Shown piece by piece: positions 16,490 to 25,731 of a stretch of DNA of 64,000 bases (its first letter is position 1; each line of letters begins with the position of its first letter). A program made the translations under genes and the position numbers. Under the pieces are notes generated by a model. That model was not told where the DNA came from. It saw nothing but the letters and a program-made list of their open reading frames with translations, and ran no database searches. The stretch spans positions 1-64,000 of the forward strand of contig JAJDVY010000021.1 in assembly GCA_022825885.1 (NCBI GenBank), read 5' to 3'. The stretch is from Nitrospirales bacterium (GTDB lineage: Bacteria; Nitrospirota; Nitrospiria; Nitrospirales; UBA8639).

Positions 16490-17173
16490 ATGCGCAGTCT
16501 CGACGTTTTACACCAGACCATTGCCGATTGCACGCGTTGTCCGCGCTTGACCGACTATCGACGGGAGGTCGCCACCGCGAAGGTGAAACGGTTTCAGGAA
16601 TGGGAGTATTGGGGCCGGCCCGTTCCCGGGTTCGGCGATCCCCGTGCGAGACTCTACGTCATCGGGTTGGCACCGGCGGCTCATGGGGGAAATCGGACCG
16701 GACGCGTGTTCACCGGGGACCGAAGCGGAGACTGGCTCTATGAGGCTCTGTATCAATTCGGGTTCGCCAATCAAGCCGAGTCCACCCATCGGGAGGACGG
16801 GCTGCGGTTGACGGATTGTTACGTGGGCGCGGCCGTACGCTGTGCGCCACCGGACAACAAACCATCGAGAGAAGAATTTGAAACCTGCCGGCCTTACGTG
16901 CTGGAAGAACTCCGTTTATTGAAGCGAATCGCCGTGGTCGTGGCCTTGGGGAAAATCGCCTTCGACGAATATCTGACGGCCGCCGCGTCACCGGGACGGG
17001 TCATCGGCAGACCCAAGTTCGGACACGGAACCAGCTACGTCACAGCCCGGGGCGTCACCCTGTTGGGATCGTACCACCCCAGCCAACAAAACACCTTTAC
17101 CGGAAAACTCACCCGGTCCATGTTTCATCAGGTGTTTCAACGCGCGCGCCGGTTCGTGGACGGCTTGTCCTGA
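16490..17173 (+). CDS. Uracil-DNA glycosylase, iron-sulfur type (family 4/5)
   Basis: The N-terminal cysteines C14 and C17 (CTRCPRL) and two more near residues 117 and 131 should bind a 4Fe-4S cluster. The catalytic region reads GLAPAAHGGNRTGRVFTGDRSG, where the family-5 enzymes carry GLAPAAHG in place of the family-4 GEAPG. The distal motif is GSYHPSQQNTFTGKLT. It removes uracil or other deaminated bases from DNA. An in-frame GTG at 16487 is an equally possible start. Confidence 0.88.
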   Translation: MRSLDVLHQTIADCTRCPRLTDYRREVATAKVKRFQEWEYWGRPVPGFGDPRARLYVIGLAPAAHGGNRTGRVFTGDRSGDWLYEALYQFGFANQAESTHREDGLRLTDCYVGAAVRCAPPDNKPSREEFETCRPYVLEELRLLKRIAVVVALGKIAFDEYLTAAASPGRVIGRPKFGHGTSYVTARGVTLLGSYHPSQQNTFTGKLTRSMFHQVFQRARRFVDGLS

Positions 17174-17178
17174 CGCGA

Positions 17179-17832
17179 TCACCCTTTCGGCGCGTTCCGG
17201 GCTTCCCAATCGTCCAGGAATTTCTTGAGTCCGATGTCCGTGAGCGGATGCTTGGCCAACTGTTGGAAGACGCCATAAGGCATGGTACAAATATCGCCGC
17301 CAACCAACGCGGCCTCCACCACGTGCTGCGGATGTCTCACGCTGGCCACCAGCACCTGTGTGGGAAAATCGTAATTGTGAAAAATGGTCACAATCTGCCG
17401 GATGAGTTCCATGCCTTCACTGCTGACGTCGTCCAGGCGGCCGATGAACGGCGACACGCACCACGCGCCGGCCTTGGCGGCCAACAGGGCCTGCGTCGGC
17501 GAAAAGCACAACGTGACGTTCACCCGAATCCCTTCGGCGGCCAGGCGTTTGGTTGCCGCGAGTCCTTCCGGAATCAGAGGGCACTTGACCACGACGTTGG
17601 GGTGCAGACGGGCCAATTCCAGACCTTCCTTGACCATGGCCTCGGCCTCCACGCTCACGACCTCCGCACTCACCGGGCCATCCACGAGCTGACAAATTTC
17701 CAGGATCAGGTCCTTGAAGTCCCGCCCTTCCTTGGACACCAAGGACGGGTTGGTGGTGACTCCGTCCAGGATTCCCATCCGAGCGGCTTCGGCAATTTCT
17801 TTGACGTTACCGGTATCCAGGTAGATTTTCAT
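17179..17832 (-). CDS. Transaldolase, TalC/fructose-6-phosphate aldolase type
   Basis: The 217-residue protein is the short transaldolase form: [26 protein letters not shown], and [13 protein letters not shown] with the Schiff-base lysine K83, followed by [19 protein letters not shown] and SPFIGRLDD. It acts in the non-oxidative pentose phosphate pathway. pgl lies nearby on the other strand. The start has AGGAAGAAC upstream. Its 3' end nearly meets the convergent uracil-DNA glycosylase gene, with 5 bases between them. Confidence 0.9.
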   Translation of the reverse strand: MKIYLDTGNVKEIAEAARMGILDGVTTNPSLVSKEGRDFKDLILEICQLVDGPVSAEVVSVEAEAMVKEGLELARLHPNVVVKCPLIPEGLAATKRLAAEGIRVNVTLCFSPTQALLAAKAGAWCVSPFIGRLDDVSSEGMELIRQIVTIFHNYDFPTQVLVASVRHPQHVVEAALVGGDICTMPYGVFQQLAKHPLTDIGLKKFLDDWEARNAPKG

Positions 17833-18135
17833 GTTCTTCCTCCCTCATCACGTTGTTGGAGTTTTTCCCGGTCACATGAACGGCATATTGACAACTCCCG
17901 TCTTCACCGCACGGCTCACGCGTATTGTAATTGAGCCCGTCGAACGTTGACAATCGGAAACATCTTCGCACGGGTTCAAAAGTGGCCTCCATGCCTTCAT
18001 TTGACTGGACGCCGAGCCAAGGGTACGATTCCGGGAAACGTTTCACGGAATTCAACGAGTCAATTCTTTCAAGCCTTTCTTCTCGCCGCTCTTCTTGTGA
18101 AACGTTCAGCGGGGAGGTCTCTGGATAGTCTCGCC
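17833..18135. other. Intergenic region between talC and the lipoprotein gene, with a 10-bp inverted repeat
   Basis: No gene is recognised in these 303 bases. AACGTTTCAC (18037-18046) recurs inverted as GTGAAACGTT (18097-18106), and the first arm lies in a small palindrome GAAACGTTTC (18035-18044). These may be paired operator half-sites for the divergent genes; nothing else stands out. Confidence 0.4.
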
Positions 18136-18453
18136 ATGAAAGCCCGGACGTCGCTCTTGTGCGTTCTCCTTCTCGGTACGTTGGCCGTGACCGGCTGTGG
18201 CGCGTCTCCTCATGCGGAGGCTCCGTCCGCCCCCGCCGCGATCAACGGAAAGTCGCAGGCGTGGGTTCTTGAGAACTGGGGCAAGCCCGATGCGAAAACC
18301 AAGCGCTTTTTCGGAGGCGAGACCTGGATGTATTTTCGCCTGACCGGCGCGGCATCCTCCCCGCTTTCCGGTATGGCTCCCGCGGACTGTCAAATTCGTT
18401 TGGACTTCGATAAAAAGGGCATACTCGAAGATTCAGGTTATTCCGGCTGCTGA
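18136..18453 (+). CDS. Small lipoprotein, function unknown
   Basis: A 105-residue protein begins MKARTSLLCVLLLGTLAVTGC, a lipoprotein signal with lipobox VTGC, so it should be anchored in a membrane. The mature part contains NGKSQAWVLENWGKPDAKTKRFFGGETWMYF, reminiscent of the SmpA/BamE-like pattern of small envelope lipoproteins, but the match is weak. The region upstream could add an extended start, but the signal peptide fixes the ATG at 18136. It lies 36 bases before pgl on the same strand. Confidence 0.65.
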   Translation: MKARTSLLCVLLLGTLAVTGCGASPHAEAPSAPAAINGKSQAWVLENWGKPDAKTKRFFGGETWMYFRLTGAASSPLSGMAPADCQIRLDFDKKGILEDSGYSGC

Positions 18454-18489
18454 ACGCAAGGCCATGGATTGACCTTCCTGACGCCTCGC

Positions 18490-19251
18490 ATGCCTTCGCC
18501 TCAACGCGACATACACGTCTACCCGACGCCCCACGCGTTGCTGGAAGCCGCGGCGCGCCACCTTCTTGACCACGCACGGCAAGCCATCGATGCGCGGGAT
18601 TCCTTTACGCTCGCTCTTGCCGGGGGCTCGACCCCGAAAGGCCTCTATGCGATGCTCGCGGACCCGCCTCTCCGGAGTCAACTGGATTGGACGAAAGTCA
18701 GGTTTTTCTGGGGCGACGAACGTCACGTCCCGCCGGATCATGCGGAGAGTAATTATCGAATGGCCCATGAAGCGCTCCTTCGACACCTGCCTCTTGCCGG
18801 GGCGCAGGTTCATCGCGTGCCAAGCGAACTCCCCGACGCCCAAACGGCTGCCGACCAATATGAAGCCGTGCTGCGCGAGCAATTTGACCTCTCCGAACCG
18901 GACGTCCCCCGTTTCGATTTGATCCTGTTGGGCATGGGACCGGACGGGCATACCGCTTCCCTGTTTCCGGGCACCCGGGCCGTTCATGAAACGAGCCGGC
19001 TCGTTACCGCTCCCTGGGTCGAAACGTTGCAGGCGTCCCGGATCACCTTCACCCCGGTTCTTCTCAATCACGCCAGACACGTCACGTTTCTCATCTGTGG
19101 GCAGGCCAAAGCCGACACCCTCCATAGCGTACTCGAAGGGCCGTTTCAACCCGACGCAGTCCCGGCTCAAATCGTCGGGCCACGGGACGGGGCCCTGACC
19201 TGGTTTGTGGACCGGGAGGCCGGCGGCGCACTGACCTTTCTGGAGCCATAG
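18490..19251 (+). CDS. pgl: 6-phosphogluconolactonase
   Basis: Pgl hydrolyses 6-phosphogluconolactone in the oxidative pentose phosphate pathway. Motifs are TLALAGGSTPKGLY, FFWGDERHVPPDHAESNYRMA, and DLILLGMGPDGHTASLFPGT. The 253-residue length is usual. An upstream in-frame TTG at 18469 is less likely. A transaldolase is encoded nearby, so two pentose phosphate functions are clustered. Confidence 0.93.
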   Translation: MPSPQRDIHVYPTPHALLEAAARHLLDHARQAIDARDSFTLALAGGSTPKGLYAMLADPPLRSQLDWTKVRFFWGDERHVPPDHAESNYRMAHEALLRHLPLAGAQVHRVPSELPDAQTAADQYEAVLREQFDLSEPDVPRFDLILLGMGPDGHTASLFPGTRAVHETSRLVTAPWVETLQASRITFTPVLLNHARHVTFLICGQAKADTLHSVLEGPFQPDAVPAQIVGPRDGALTWFVDREAGGALTFLEP

Positions 19252-19446
19252 CCCCCATCCCGGAACATGCGCCTGGAAACGACTGCCATCAGACTGCGGC
19301 CCTTGGAGTACGTTTCCCATGGTACAATGGATGAACGTTCCGTGTTTCCCGGCTCGTGAAATCCCTTGATCAACGGACTGCGGCCTTGTTACAAGTGATG
19401 ACTCACTGATGCAAAATTTTTTCCGCCCACGAATACGCTGGTCACA

Positions 19447-20427
19447 ATGACGCTTCTTCCCGTGCTCCCCAATGTTTTTTCGCAAACCCTGACGGAACAC
19501 GGGGGACTTCCCCTCCGCGCCAGAACCATTCACACGCTACAGGTGAACGTCGGGAAACTGTGCAACCAAACCTGCCATCATTGTCACGTCGACGCCGGAC
19601 CTTCCAGGACGGAAATCATGAGTCGGGAGACGATGGAGAGCATTCTCAGGGTCCTTCACCGCCATCCTCAGATCACCACCGTGGACGTGACCGGCGGGGC
19701 CCCGGAAATGAACCCGCACTTTGAATTTCTCGTGTCAGAATCTCGCAGCCTCGGGAAAACGGTACTCGACCGCTGCAATTTGACGGTTTTTTCCGTCAAA
19801 GGGAAATCCCACCTTCCCCGGTTCCTGGCTGACCGCCAAGTGGAGATCATCGCCTCCCTACCCTGTTACCTTGAGGAGAACGTGGACCAGCAACGGGGCA
19901 AGGGGGTCTTTGGACGGAGCCTGGACGCGTTACGGGAACTCAACGCATTGGGCTATGGACATGAAGGCACGGGCCTGGTGTTGAATCTCGTCTACAATCC
20001 GTTGGGCCCGCAACTGCCTCCCGATCAACGTGAATTGGAGGAAGCCTATAAGGATCAACTGCTCTCACGATTCGGGATCAGGTTCAATCACCTGTTTGCC
20101 ATAACAAACATGCCCATTAACCGCTTCCTGAACGACCTGCACGCCCAAGGCCAGTATGAAGCCTACATGAGCCTGCTGGTCGAGAATTTCAACCCGCACT
20201 CGGTCGAACGCGTCATGTGCCGAAGCTTGCTCAGCGTGGGATGGGACGGACGGCTGTCCGATTGCGATTTCAACCAGATGCTCGATTTGCCCGTGGACCG
20301 CGGCCTGCCGCAAACCATCGAGGGGTTTGATTTTGAGGCGTTGGTCCGGCGCCGGGTTGTCATCGGCCAACATTGTTACGGATGCACGGCCGGTGCCGGT
20401 TCTTCCTGCGGCGGGACGCTTGCCTGA
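19447..20427 (+). CDS. ArsS-like radical SAM protein (DUF3641)
   Basis: The radical SAM triad C39-x3-C43-x2-C46 occurs in LQVNVGKLCNQTCHHCHVDA, followed by VTGGAPEMNPHF and NLVYNPLGPQLPP. The C-terminus has the cysteine-rich tail (GQHCYGCTAGAGSSCGG) of the DUF3641 domain. This matches the radical SAM/Cys-rich family that includes ArsS of arsenosugar biosynthesis. Some members carry selenocysteine at the tail; this one has cysteine. No arsenic genes are adjacent, so the substrate is open. Confidence 0.85.
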   Translation: MTLLPVLPNVFSQTLTEHGGLPLRARTIHTLQVNVGKLCNQTCHHCHVDAGPSRTEIMSRETMESILRVLHRHPQITTVDVTGGAPEMNPHFEFLVSESRSLGKTVLDRCNLTVFSVKGKSHLPRFLADRQVEIIASLPCYLEENVDQQRGKGVFGRSLDALRELNALGYGHEGTGLVLNLVYNPLGPQLPPDQRELEEAYKDQLLSRFGIRFNHLFAITNMPINRFLNDLHAQGQYEAYMSLLVENFNPHSVERVMCRSLLSVGWDGRLSDCDFNQMLDLPVDRGLPQTIEGFDFEALVRRRVVIGQHCYGCTAGAGSSCGGTLA

Positions 20428-20466
20428 TTCCCCCTGACGACTTTCGATCGTTTTGCTTCCCCGACG

Positions 20467-20718
20467 TTATCCGGACATATAGCTTTTGAATTTGTGGGCA
20501 CATTCGTTGCTGCAGAAGTGATAGTGCTGCCCCCCGATTTTTTCAACCACGGCGGAACCCGCCGTGATATAGAGTTTGCAGACGGGGTCTTGCACCATCA
20601 TGTCTTTCGAGGGCAAAGAAGGATCGGCGGATTTCCGGCCACGAAAATCGCGAATGGATTTCCGGATCATCAAAAACAGGATGATCAAAAGAACCAAAAT
20701 GATAATGATGCGCCACAT
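20467..20718 (-). CDS. Small membrane-anchored YHS-domain protein
   Basis: The 83-residue protein has one N-terminal transmembrane helix (IIIILVLLIILFLMI) and a C-terminal YHS/TRASH-type metal-binding domain: QDPVCKLYI, then HYHFCSNECAHKFKSY. Such domains bind metal ions. The ATG at 20718 starts directly at the membrane helix; upstream in-frame starts would precede it with an unconvincing tail. It converges on the radical SAM gene. Confidence 0.8.
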   Translation of the reverse strand: MWRIIIILVLLIILFLMIRKSIRDFRGRKSADPSLPSKDMMVQDPVCKLYITAGSAVVEKIGGQHYHFCSNECAHKFKSYMSG

Positions 20719-20950
20719 ACATGTTCCGCTACGGGATTGTCGTCGATCCAGTATACTGATTTCTGGTGCCTTGGCCAATGCCCCGGCCCGGCTCATCCCC
20801 GGCCCTTCACGTCCGATTGCCGGATGGACGTTCATCCTGATAGGATGGCCCATGGATTCAATCCTGCACTCCGGGTCCCCTAGCCCCAATCCCCAATCCA
20901 AAATGATAGAATTGGATCACCGCATCCCCTAAATAAGAGAGAGGGTCTTG

Positions 20951-21226
20951 ATGGTCACCATAACCCTGATGGGAGATCTGGAAACGTCTGACGGCGAACG
21001 GAGTTTGTCCTGTGAACTGGAAGACCCTCTTTCGGTCAAACAACTGATTAAACAGCAGGGGCGCAAACTTCGACAGGTGACCAGATTGTTACGAGAAAAT
21101 AAGGTAATGGTGACGATCAATCGACGGGTGGCAAGTGAAGATACATCCGTCCACGATGGAGATGAAATCAGTCTCGTGGCCCACGATGGGATGAGTACAA
21201 AAGGCCTGGGGCCTTCGTTCTATTAA
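20951..21226 (+). CDS. ThiS/MoaD-like beta-grasp protein without a terminal GG
   Basis: The 91-residue protein starts MVTITLMGDLE, has SVKQLIKQQGRKLRQVTRLLRENKVMVTINRRV and DGDEISLVAHDG, which is the ubiquitin-like pattern of sulfur carriers such as ThiS. A working sulfur carrier ends in Gly-Gly, but this one ends GLGPSFY, so adenylation and thiocarboxylation are unlikely. GAGAGAGGG precedes the ATG. Its stop lies in the first of two perfect tandem copies of TTCTATTAAGA (21218-21239). Confidence 0.7.
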   Translation: MVTITLMGDLETSDGERSLSCELEDPLSVKQLIKQQGRKLRQVTRLLRENKVMVTINRRVASEDTSVHDGDEISLVAHDGMSTKGLGPSFY

Positions 21227-21389
21227 GATTCTATTAAGACGAAAGTCCGGGGCTGCCTTGGTACAAGGGGAAACGCCCGTGCGGTGAAGCGTGTAGGTGG
21301 AATGCTCTGTTTTTCGTACGAGAAACCATGAAGCCATCAGCCTGTTCGCAAAACAGGCTGACCTTGACCCTACCGTCAAAACTGAACGG
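21227..21389. other. Gap between the ThiS-like gene and HU; hairpin 21339-21361
   Basis: No open frame of note. CAGCCTGTT and AACAGGCTG form a 9-bp stem with a short loop between about 21339 and 21361. It may end the HU transcript on the minus strand, though no clear T-tract follows. The stretch 21236-21330 is GC-rich and could be structured, but matches no RNA family I can name. Confidence 0.35.
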
Positions 21390-21677
21390 TTACTTTTTGC
21401 CCAAGATGGAATCTTTCGCGACTTTGGCTATGCGAAACTTCACGACTTTCTTGGCCGGAATCTTGATCGGCTCACCGGTTTGAGGATTCCTTCCGGTTCG
21501 AGCTTTCCGATGAGACAGCACTAATTTTCCAAGTCCGGGCACGGTAAAGGAGTTTTTCGCTTCCTTGTAAGCCAAGGCAGCCAAGTTATCGAGGATCTCA
21601 CTTATGACTTTTTTTGTCATTCCCGACTTTGTCGCCAACTGATCAACGATTTGAGATTTGGTCATAGCTTTGGCCAT
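21390..21677 (-). CDS. HU-family DNA-binding protein
   Basis: A histone-like protein of 95 residues: MTKSQIVDQLATKSGMTKKV, then NSFTVPGLGKLVLSHRKARTGRNPQTGEPIKIPAKKVVKF. The arm signature GRNPQTGEPIKI is typical of HU and IHF proteins, which bend and compact DNA. The start at 21677 follows AAGGGGAGG with good spacing; the upstream ATG at 21695 would add six residues before that ribosome site. Confidence 0.93.
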   Translation of the reverse strand: MAKAMTKSQIVDQLATKSGMTKKVISEILDNLAALAYKEAKNSFTVPGLGKLVLSHRKARTGRNPQTGEPIKIPAKKVVKFRIAKVAKDSILGKK

Positions 21678-21975
21678 GCGGAGCCTCCCCTTCAAAAAAG
21701 ATACGGGTCAATAGGATGGAACACATGCAGAATCAACTCAAACTGGAAGATATCTTGAAACGCTTAACGGAACGGAACTGAACCGAACGAAAAAGCACAA
21801 AAAGGATGAAGGCGAGTCTACCGAAAGCGTTCTACCCTGTCAACCACAAAACCCTTTAATGATGGGAGATCTCTCCGAATTCTATTTGAAATAATCGATG
21901 AGTTTCCTTGAAGCCGAAGTTCCGGCCACTGTAAAGTGTGCGTAACCCGAGTGATTCAAGTGAAAGGGAATAACC

Positions 21976-22557
21976 ATGGGACGAGAATTATCCGTCATTT
22001 CATTGACAAAATCCGATGAGGCCGGGAACGAGTTTCTCTATTCCCGTGTCTTTTGCCAACGCAAGAGCCCTCCTGCTCTCCGCTTGTTGTTGGATTTCCT
22101 GAGATCGAAAAGCCAAGTCCCCCTCATCCCCAACGTGACGCCCGAAGTACTCGATGACTATTCATGGGTCCAAATGGCTGTCGGGTATCATCGTGAAAAG
22201 AAACCGGTTCAACTGTTTTGCATTCGTCATGAAGGCACCTATCAGGACGTCTTCGAGAAAGAACAGCAGGGATTTTCCGCACAACTCTCCGCCTTTGGAG
22301 ACGTGGAAGCCGATCTGGCGAAGGAATTCGTCGTCCGAGCCCACTTCATTCTTGCGACGCGAATCCTCAAAAACGACATCACCGACGAAGGCTACGATTT
22401 CAACGGGTGGATCCTGGAATTTTTCCAGGAGAATTGTAACGGGATTGTCCAGATCGACGGGCAGGGCTTTTTCTCACCGAAGGGGGAACTCGTCGTGGAC
22501 TTGCAGGATGATCCGGCCCAGCAGGACTTCTCCACACCGGAAATCCAGCCGTCCTGA
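21976..22557 (+). CDS. Protein of unknown function (193 residues)
   Basis: I do not recognise the family. The protein is soluble-looking, acidic toward the C-terminus (GELVVDLQDDPAQQDFSTPE) and has no signal peptide or membrane helix. The start at 21976 follows GAAAGGGAATAACC. It stands alone, followed at once by a MITE-like element. Codon use resembles the core genes, so it is probably a genuine conserved gene of this lineage. Confidence 0.7.
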   Translation: MGRELSVISLTKSDEAGNEFLYSRVFCQRKSPPALRLLLDFLRSKSQVPLIPNVTPEVLDDYSWVQMAVGYHREKKPVQLFCIRHEGTYQDVFEKEQQGFSAQLSAFGDVEADLAKEFVVRAHFILATRILKNDITDEGYDFNGWILEFFQENCNGIVQIDGQGFFSPKGELVVDLQDDPAQQDFSTPEIQPS

Positions 22558-22560
22558 TTC

Positions 22561-22701
22561 GAACCTCTGATTTATTGCACTATCGGGCGCATGGCGGCGT
22601 TGTGTCCTCGCTCAACCCTCACCTATCCAGTCTGATAAGCCTCGGATTTCGCTGCGGGACGCCTTGCCCTGCATCCCGCTATCACAAGAAATCAGAGGTT
22701 C
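22561..22701. mobile_element. MITE-like element, copy 1 (about 141 bp)
   Basis: The element is bounded by inverted 17-mers: GAACCTCTGATTTATTG at 22561-22577 and CAAGAAATCAGAGGTTC at 22685-22701. ATTC flanks both sides, a likely 4-bp target duplication. The interior is almost identical, in reverse orientation, to 27550-27689. It encodes no transposase. It fills the gap between the unknown gene and the amidohydrolase gene and ends 2 bases before the latter's stop codon. Confidence 0.8.
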
Positions 22702-22703
22702 AT

Positions 22704-24026
22704 TCAATTGTGAGGCTGATGCTGATCAATGGGACTTCCAAGCAGGTCGTTCACCCCTGAACGAAATGTTTTCTGGGGAATTTCGTTCAGATAACCGCGA
22801 TAGCCGACACCGTCTTTGACCACTTCCACCAACGCGCCCTCGTCGAACAAGCGCGGGTCGGCAATCACGTCGCCCAAGCTGAACAGGATGTCGGCCCGAT
22901 ACCCGGGCACCAATTTCCCCGTATCGTCCTGCCCGATGCGTTCGGCGGCGAGTCCCGTCCCGCTGTGCCATGCCGCCAGGTGAGGCACCCCATCCGTGAT
23001 CAACGAGACCATCTCCATATAATTCCGGCCATGCATTCCGGGAAGGATCGGGTCGGTCCCCGTAATCATGTTGAGGCCGCTCGCCTGCGCGATCCTGACC
23101 GATTCGGCATGGGCCTCAGTCGCTTGTCGCACTTTTTCGACGATAAAAGAAGAAAGGCCTTCGACCTTGGGCAACTCGTAATTGATCCATGACGTGGGGG
23201 TCACGGTACACCCTTTGGCGTAGGCTTTTTCCGCCAAGGCTTCATTCAGAAACGAGATATGCTGAATGTCATGCACCCCGCAATCAATCGCCAATTCGAT
23301 ACCCTGCCGGCTATGGGCATGGGCCGCAACCATCATGCCGCGACCCGCGGCTTCGTCGCAAATCGCTTCGATTTCCGCTTGCGTAAAATCCCGGTTTTCC
23401 AATTTGTCCGAGGGAGAGACCACTCCGGGGCTTGTGCAAATTTTTACTAAATCTCCGCCGCACGCGGCGATTTCACGCACCCGCTTTCGACAGTCCCACG
23501 GCCCGTCCACAATGCTCGATGGACGACCGGGGCCGGGAGGCCATAGACGGGACATCGTGTCATGGCACCGGTCCGTGCCTCGAAAATCCGCGTGCCCGCC
23601 GGTTGTGGACAGCATGCAAATGGCAATTTTCAAACGGGGCCCGATGATGACGCCTTCCTCCACTAATCGTTTCACCACGTGGGTGGCCCCTCCCACGTCA
23701 CGAATGGTCGTGACGCCGCCATGGACCAGAGTGGCATAAAGAATCCGCTCGGTATAGAGCAACCCGGCGGGCCCGTTCATGGTCGCCAGGTCTTCATCGT
23801 GAATGCCCAACACGGTGACGTGACTATGGCAATCCACGAGTCCCGGGGTCGCGGTAAGCGACGAACAATCAATCCGCCGAACGTGACGGTCAAGCTCGGC
23901 CTGGTGCGGCTTTACCGCCTCGATCTTGCCCTCCGCAACCCAGACGTCGACGCCTTCATGAAGCGCCGAAGCGGTGGCTGAAGTCCCGTCGTACAATGCT
24001 TTGATGTTGGAAAAAACGATCCTCAT
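22704..24026 (-). CDS. Amidohydrolase family protein (imidazolonepropionase-like)
   Basis: The 440-residue metal-dependent hydrolase has the beta-strand motif PGLVDCHSHVT (first metal histidines), TTIRDVGG, MMVAAHAHSRQGIELAIDCGVHDIQHI (two further histidines), and GTDPILPG with the catalytic aspartate. The C-terminal beta sandwich contains GKLVPGYRADILF. It resembles the imidazolonepropionase/prolidase-like subgroup; the substrate is unknown. The ATG at 24026 gives the usual N-terminus. Its end is directly followed by the MITE-like element. Confidence 0.85.
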   Translation of the reverse strand: MRIVFSNIKALYDGTSATASALHEGVDVWVAEGKIEAVKPHQAELDRHVRRIDCSSLTATPGLVDCHSHVTVLGIHDEDLATMNGPAGLLYTERILYATLVHGGVTTIRDVGGATHVVKRLVEEGVIIGPRLKIAICMLSTTGGHADFRGTDRCHDTMSRLWPPGPGRPSSIVDGPWDCRKRVREIAACGGDLVKICTSPGVVSPSDKLENRDFTQAEIEAICDEAAGRGMMVAAHAHSRQGIELAIDCGVHDIQHISFLNEALAEKAYAKGCTVTPTSWINYELPKVEGLSSFIVEKVRQATEAHAESVRIAQASGLNMITGTDPILPGMHGRNYMEMVSLITDGVPHLAAWHSGTGLAAERIGQDDTGKLVPGYRADILFSLGDVIADPRLFDEGALVEVVKDGVGYRGYLNEIPQKTFRSGVNDLLGSPIDQHQPHN

Positions 24027-24134
24027 GGCGCCTTGCGTGGAAACCGGATGTTCCCTTGTGTACCGGAACTCCGACAATTTCTCAAGCAACACGCAGAATT
24101 ACGGTCTCTTGATGCCGGATGCCGGTTTGCCGGA

Positions 24135-24162
24135 TTGAAAAATACTGAAATATCTGCATAAT
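24135..24162 (+). promoter_or_regulatory. Candidate promoter of the ATP-grasp operon
   Basis: TTGAAA (24135-24140) and CATAAT (24157-24162) are separated by 16 bases, close to the sigma-70 pattern. It lies about 140 bases upstream of the ATP-grasp gene in the divergent gap 24027-24301. Judged by eye only. Confidence 0.35.
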
Positions 24163-24301
24163 GGTGGTTGGTTTTCTTGCCTGTTTGTGGCCGTTTCTCC
24201 TCACTCCGAGGCCATCGGCATCATGCTTCTTTGGAATACAATGAATCGATTCGGCGGGTTGCCGCTCTTGGCCGTTACCCGGCATGCAACGTTCTGATCT
24301 T

Positions 24302-25726
24302 ATGGCCGACTTCAAACATTTCGACGAAATGTTCGGGGCGGGTGAACCATCTCGCGAACCCTATCGTGACTATCACCAATGGTTTGAGTCCCAGGACGCA
24401 GCGTGGCTGCATCGCAAGTCCGATGAAGCCGAGACCGTGTTTCGCAAAATCGGGATTACCTTCAACGTGTATGGAGAGGAGGAGGCCAGCGAACGGCTGA
24501 TCCCGTTCGACGTCGTCCCGCGCATTATTTCCAGTCGTGAATGGTCGCGGCTTGTTCGGGGGATTCGGCAGCGAATCCAGGCCCTGAACGCCTTTCTCTA
24601 CGACGTGTATCACCGGAAGGAAATCTTTCGGGCAGGGCGCATTCCCGTAGAGTTGATCGCGAACAATGACGCCTTTCTCCCACAGATGATCGGGGTTTCG
24701 CCACCGGGGAACGTCTATACCCACGTCGTCGGTGTCGATATCGTCCGCACCGGCGAAGATGAATTCTACGTCCTGGAGGACAATGCCCGCACACCGTCCG
24801 GAGTCTCCTATATGCTGGAGAACCGCGAAATCATGCTCCAGATGTTTCCGGAACTGTTTGCGCGGGTCAACGTGCAGGCCGTCGGCAACTATCCCAAAAA
24901 CCTGCGGCGCTCGCTCGGCAACTGCGCACCACGTTCGGGCGAAGGGACGCCGGTCATCGCGGTGCTGACTCCCGGCATGTATAATTCGGCCTATTTTGAA
25001 CACGCGTTCCTCGCCGCCCAGATGGGCGCGGAGCTGGTCGAAGGTCATGATCTGCGCGTAGTCGACGGACGCATTGCCATGCGGACCACCCAAGGATACG
25101 CACCCATTGACGTCATTTACCGGCGCGTGGACGACGATTACCTGGACCCGCTCAATTTCAATCCGCAATCACTCCTGGGAGTCCCGGGCCTGTTCGACGT
25201 CTACAGGGCCGGCGGGGTCACCATCGCCAACGCGCCCGGCACGGGGATTGCCGATGATAAGGCCATCTATTCGTATATGCCGGACATCGTCCAGTTCTAT
25301 ACGGGTGAAAAGGCAATGCTGAAGAACGTGCCGACTTGGCGTTGCCGTGAGCCCGATTCGTTGCGCTACGTGCTGGACCACCTGTCCGAGTTGGTTGTCA
25401 AGGAGGTGCATGGTTCCGGCGGGTACGGCATGCTCATCGGACCTGCCGCGAGCAACAAGGAACTGGCTGCTTTCCGAGACAAGTTGAAAGCCACGCCCGG
25501 CAAGTACATTGCCCAGCCCACCCTTTCGCTTTCCACAACTCCGATCCTGACCAAGAACGGTTTGGACCCGCGCCACGTGGACCTGCGGATTTTTGCCCTG
25601 ACGGCGCCCAATGAGATTCACATGACTCCGGGCGGGTTGACCCGCGTGGCGTTGAACAAGGGTTCACTCGTCGTCAATTCCAGCCAGGGTGGCGGTACCA
25701 AAGACACCTGGGTCCTGGAGGAATAG
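24302..25726 (+). CDS. Circularly permuted ATP-grasp protein
   Basis: This protein of about 474 residues belongs to the DUF404/DUF407 circularly permuted ATP-grasp group (DEMFG, YDVYHRKEI, GVDIVRTGEDEFYVLEDNARTPSGVSYMLENR, VKEVHGSGGYGMLIGP, HVDLRIFAL, GGLTRVAL, SSQGGGTKDTWVL). The family is predicted to form peptide-like amide bonds. An ATG at 24284 is an alternative start. It is 5 bases from the alpha-E gene and part of a three-gene operon. Confidence 0.9.
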   Translation: MADFKHFDEMFGAGEPSREPYRDYHQWFESQDAAWLHRKSDEAETVFRKIGITFNVYGEEEASERLIPFDVVPRIISSREWSRLVRGIRQRIQALNAFLYDVYHRKEIFRAGRIPVELIANNDAFLPQMIGVSPPGNVYTHVVGVDIVRTGEDEFYVLEDNARTPSGVSYMLENREIMLQMFPELFARVNVQAVGNYPKNLRRSLGNCAPRSGEGTPVIAVLTPGMYNSAYFEHAFLAAQMGAELVEGHDLRVVDGRIAMRTTQGYAPIDVIYRRVDDDYLDPLNFNPQSLLGVPGLFDVYRAGGVTIANAPGTGIADDKAIYSYMPDIVQFYTGEKAMLKNVPTWRCREPDSLRYVLDHLSELVVKEVHGSGGYGMLIGPAASNKELAAFRDKLKATPGKYIAQPTLSLSTTPILTKNGLDPRHVDLRIFALTAPNEIHMTPGGLTRVALNKGSLVVNSSQGGGTKDTWVLEE

Positions 25727-25731
25727 CCGGG

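Noticed and set aside
21236-21330. RNase P or cobalamin riboswitch resemblance (CGAAAGTCCGGGG, AGGGGAAACGCCCG)
   Set aside because: Only short words match; the paired regions and remaining conserved parts are missing.
22561-22701. Short proteins encoded in the MITE-like elements (also 27550-27689)
   Set aside because: The frames exist only because of the repeat; the two copies give frames in inverted orientation and have no ribosome sites.
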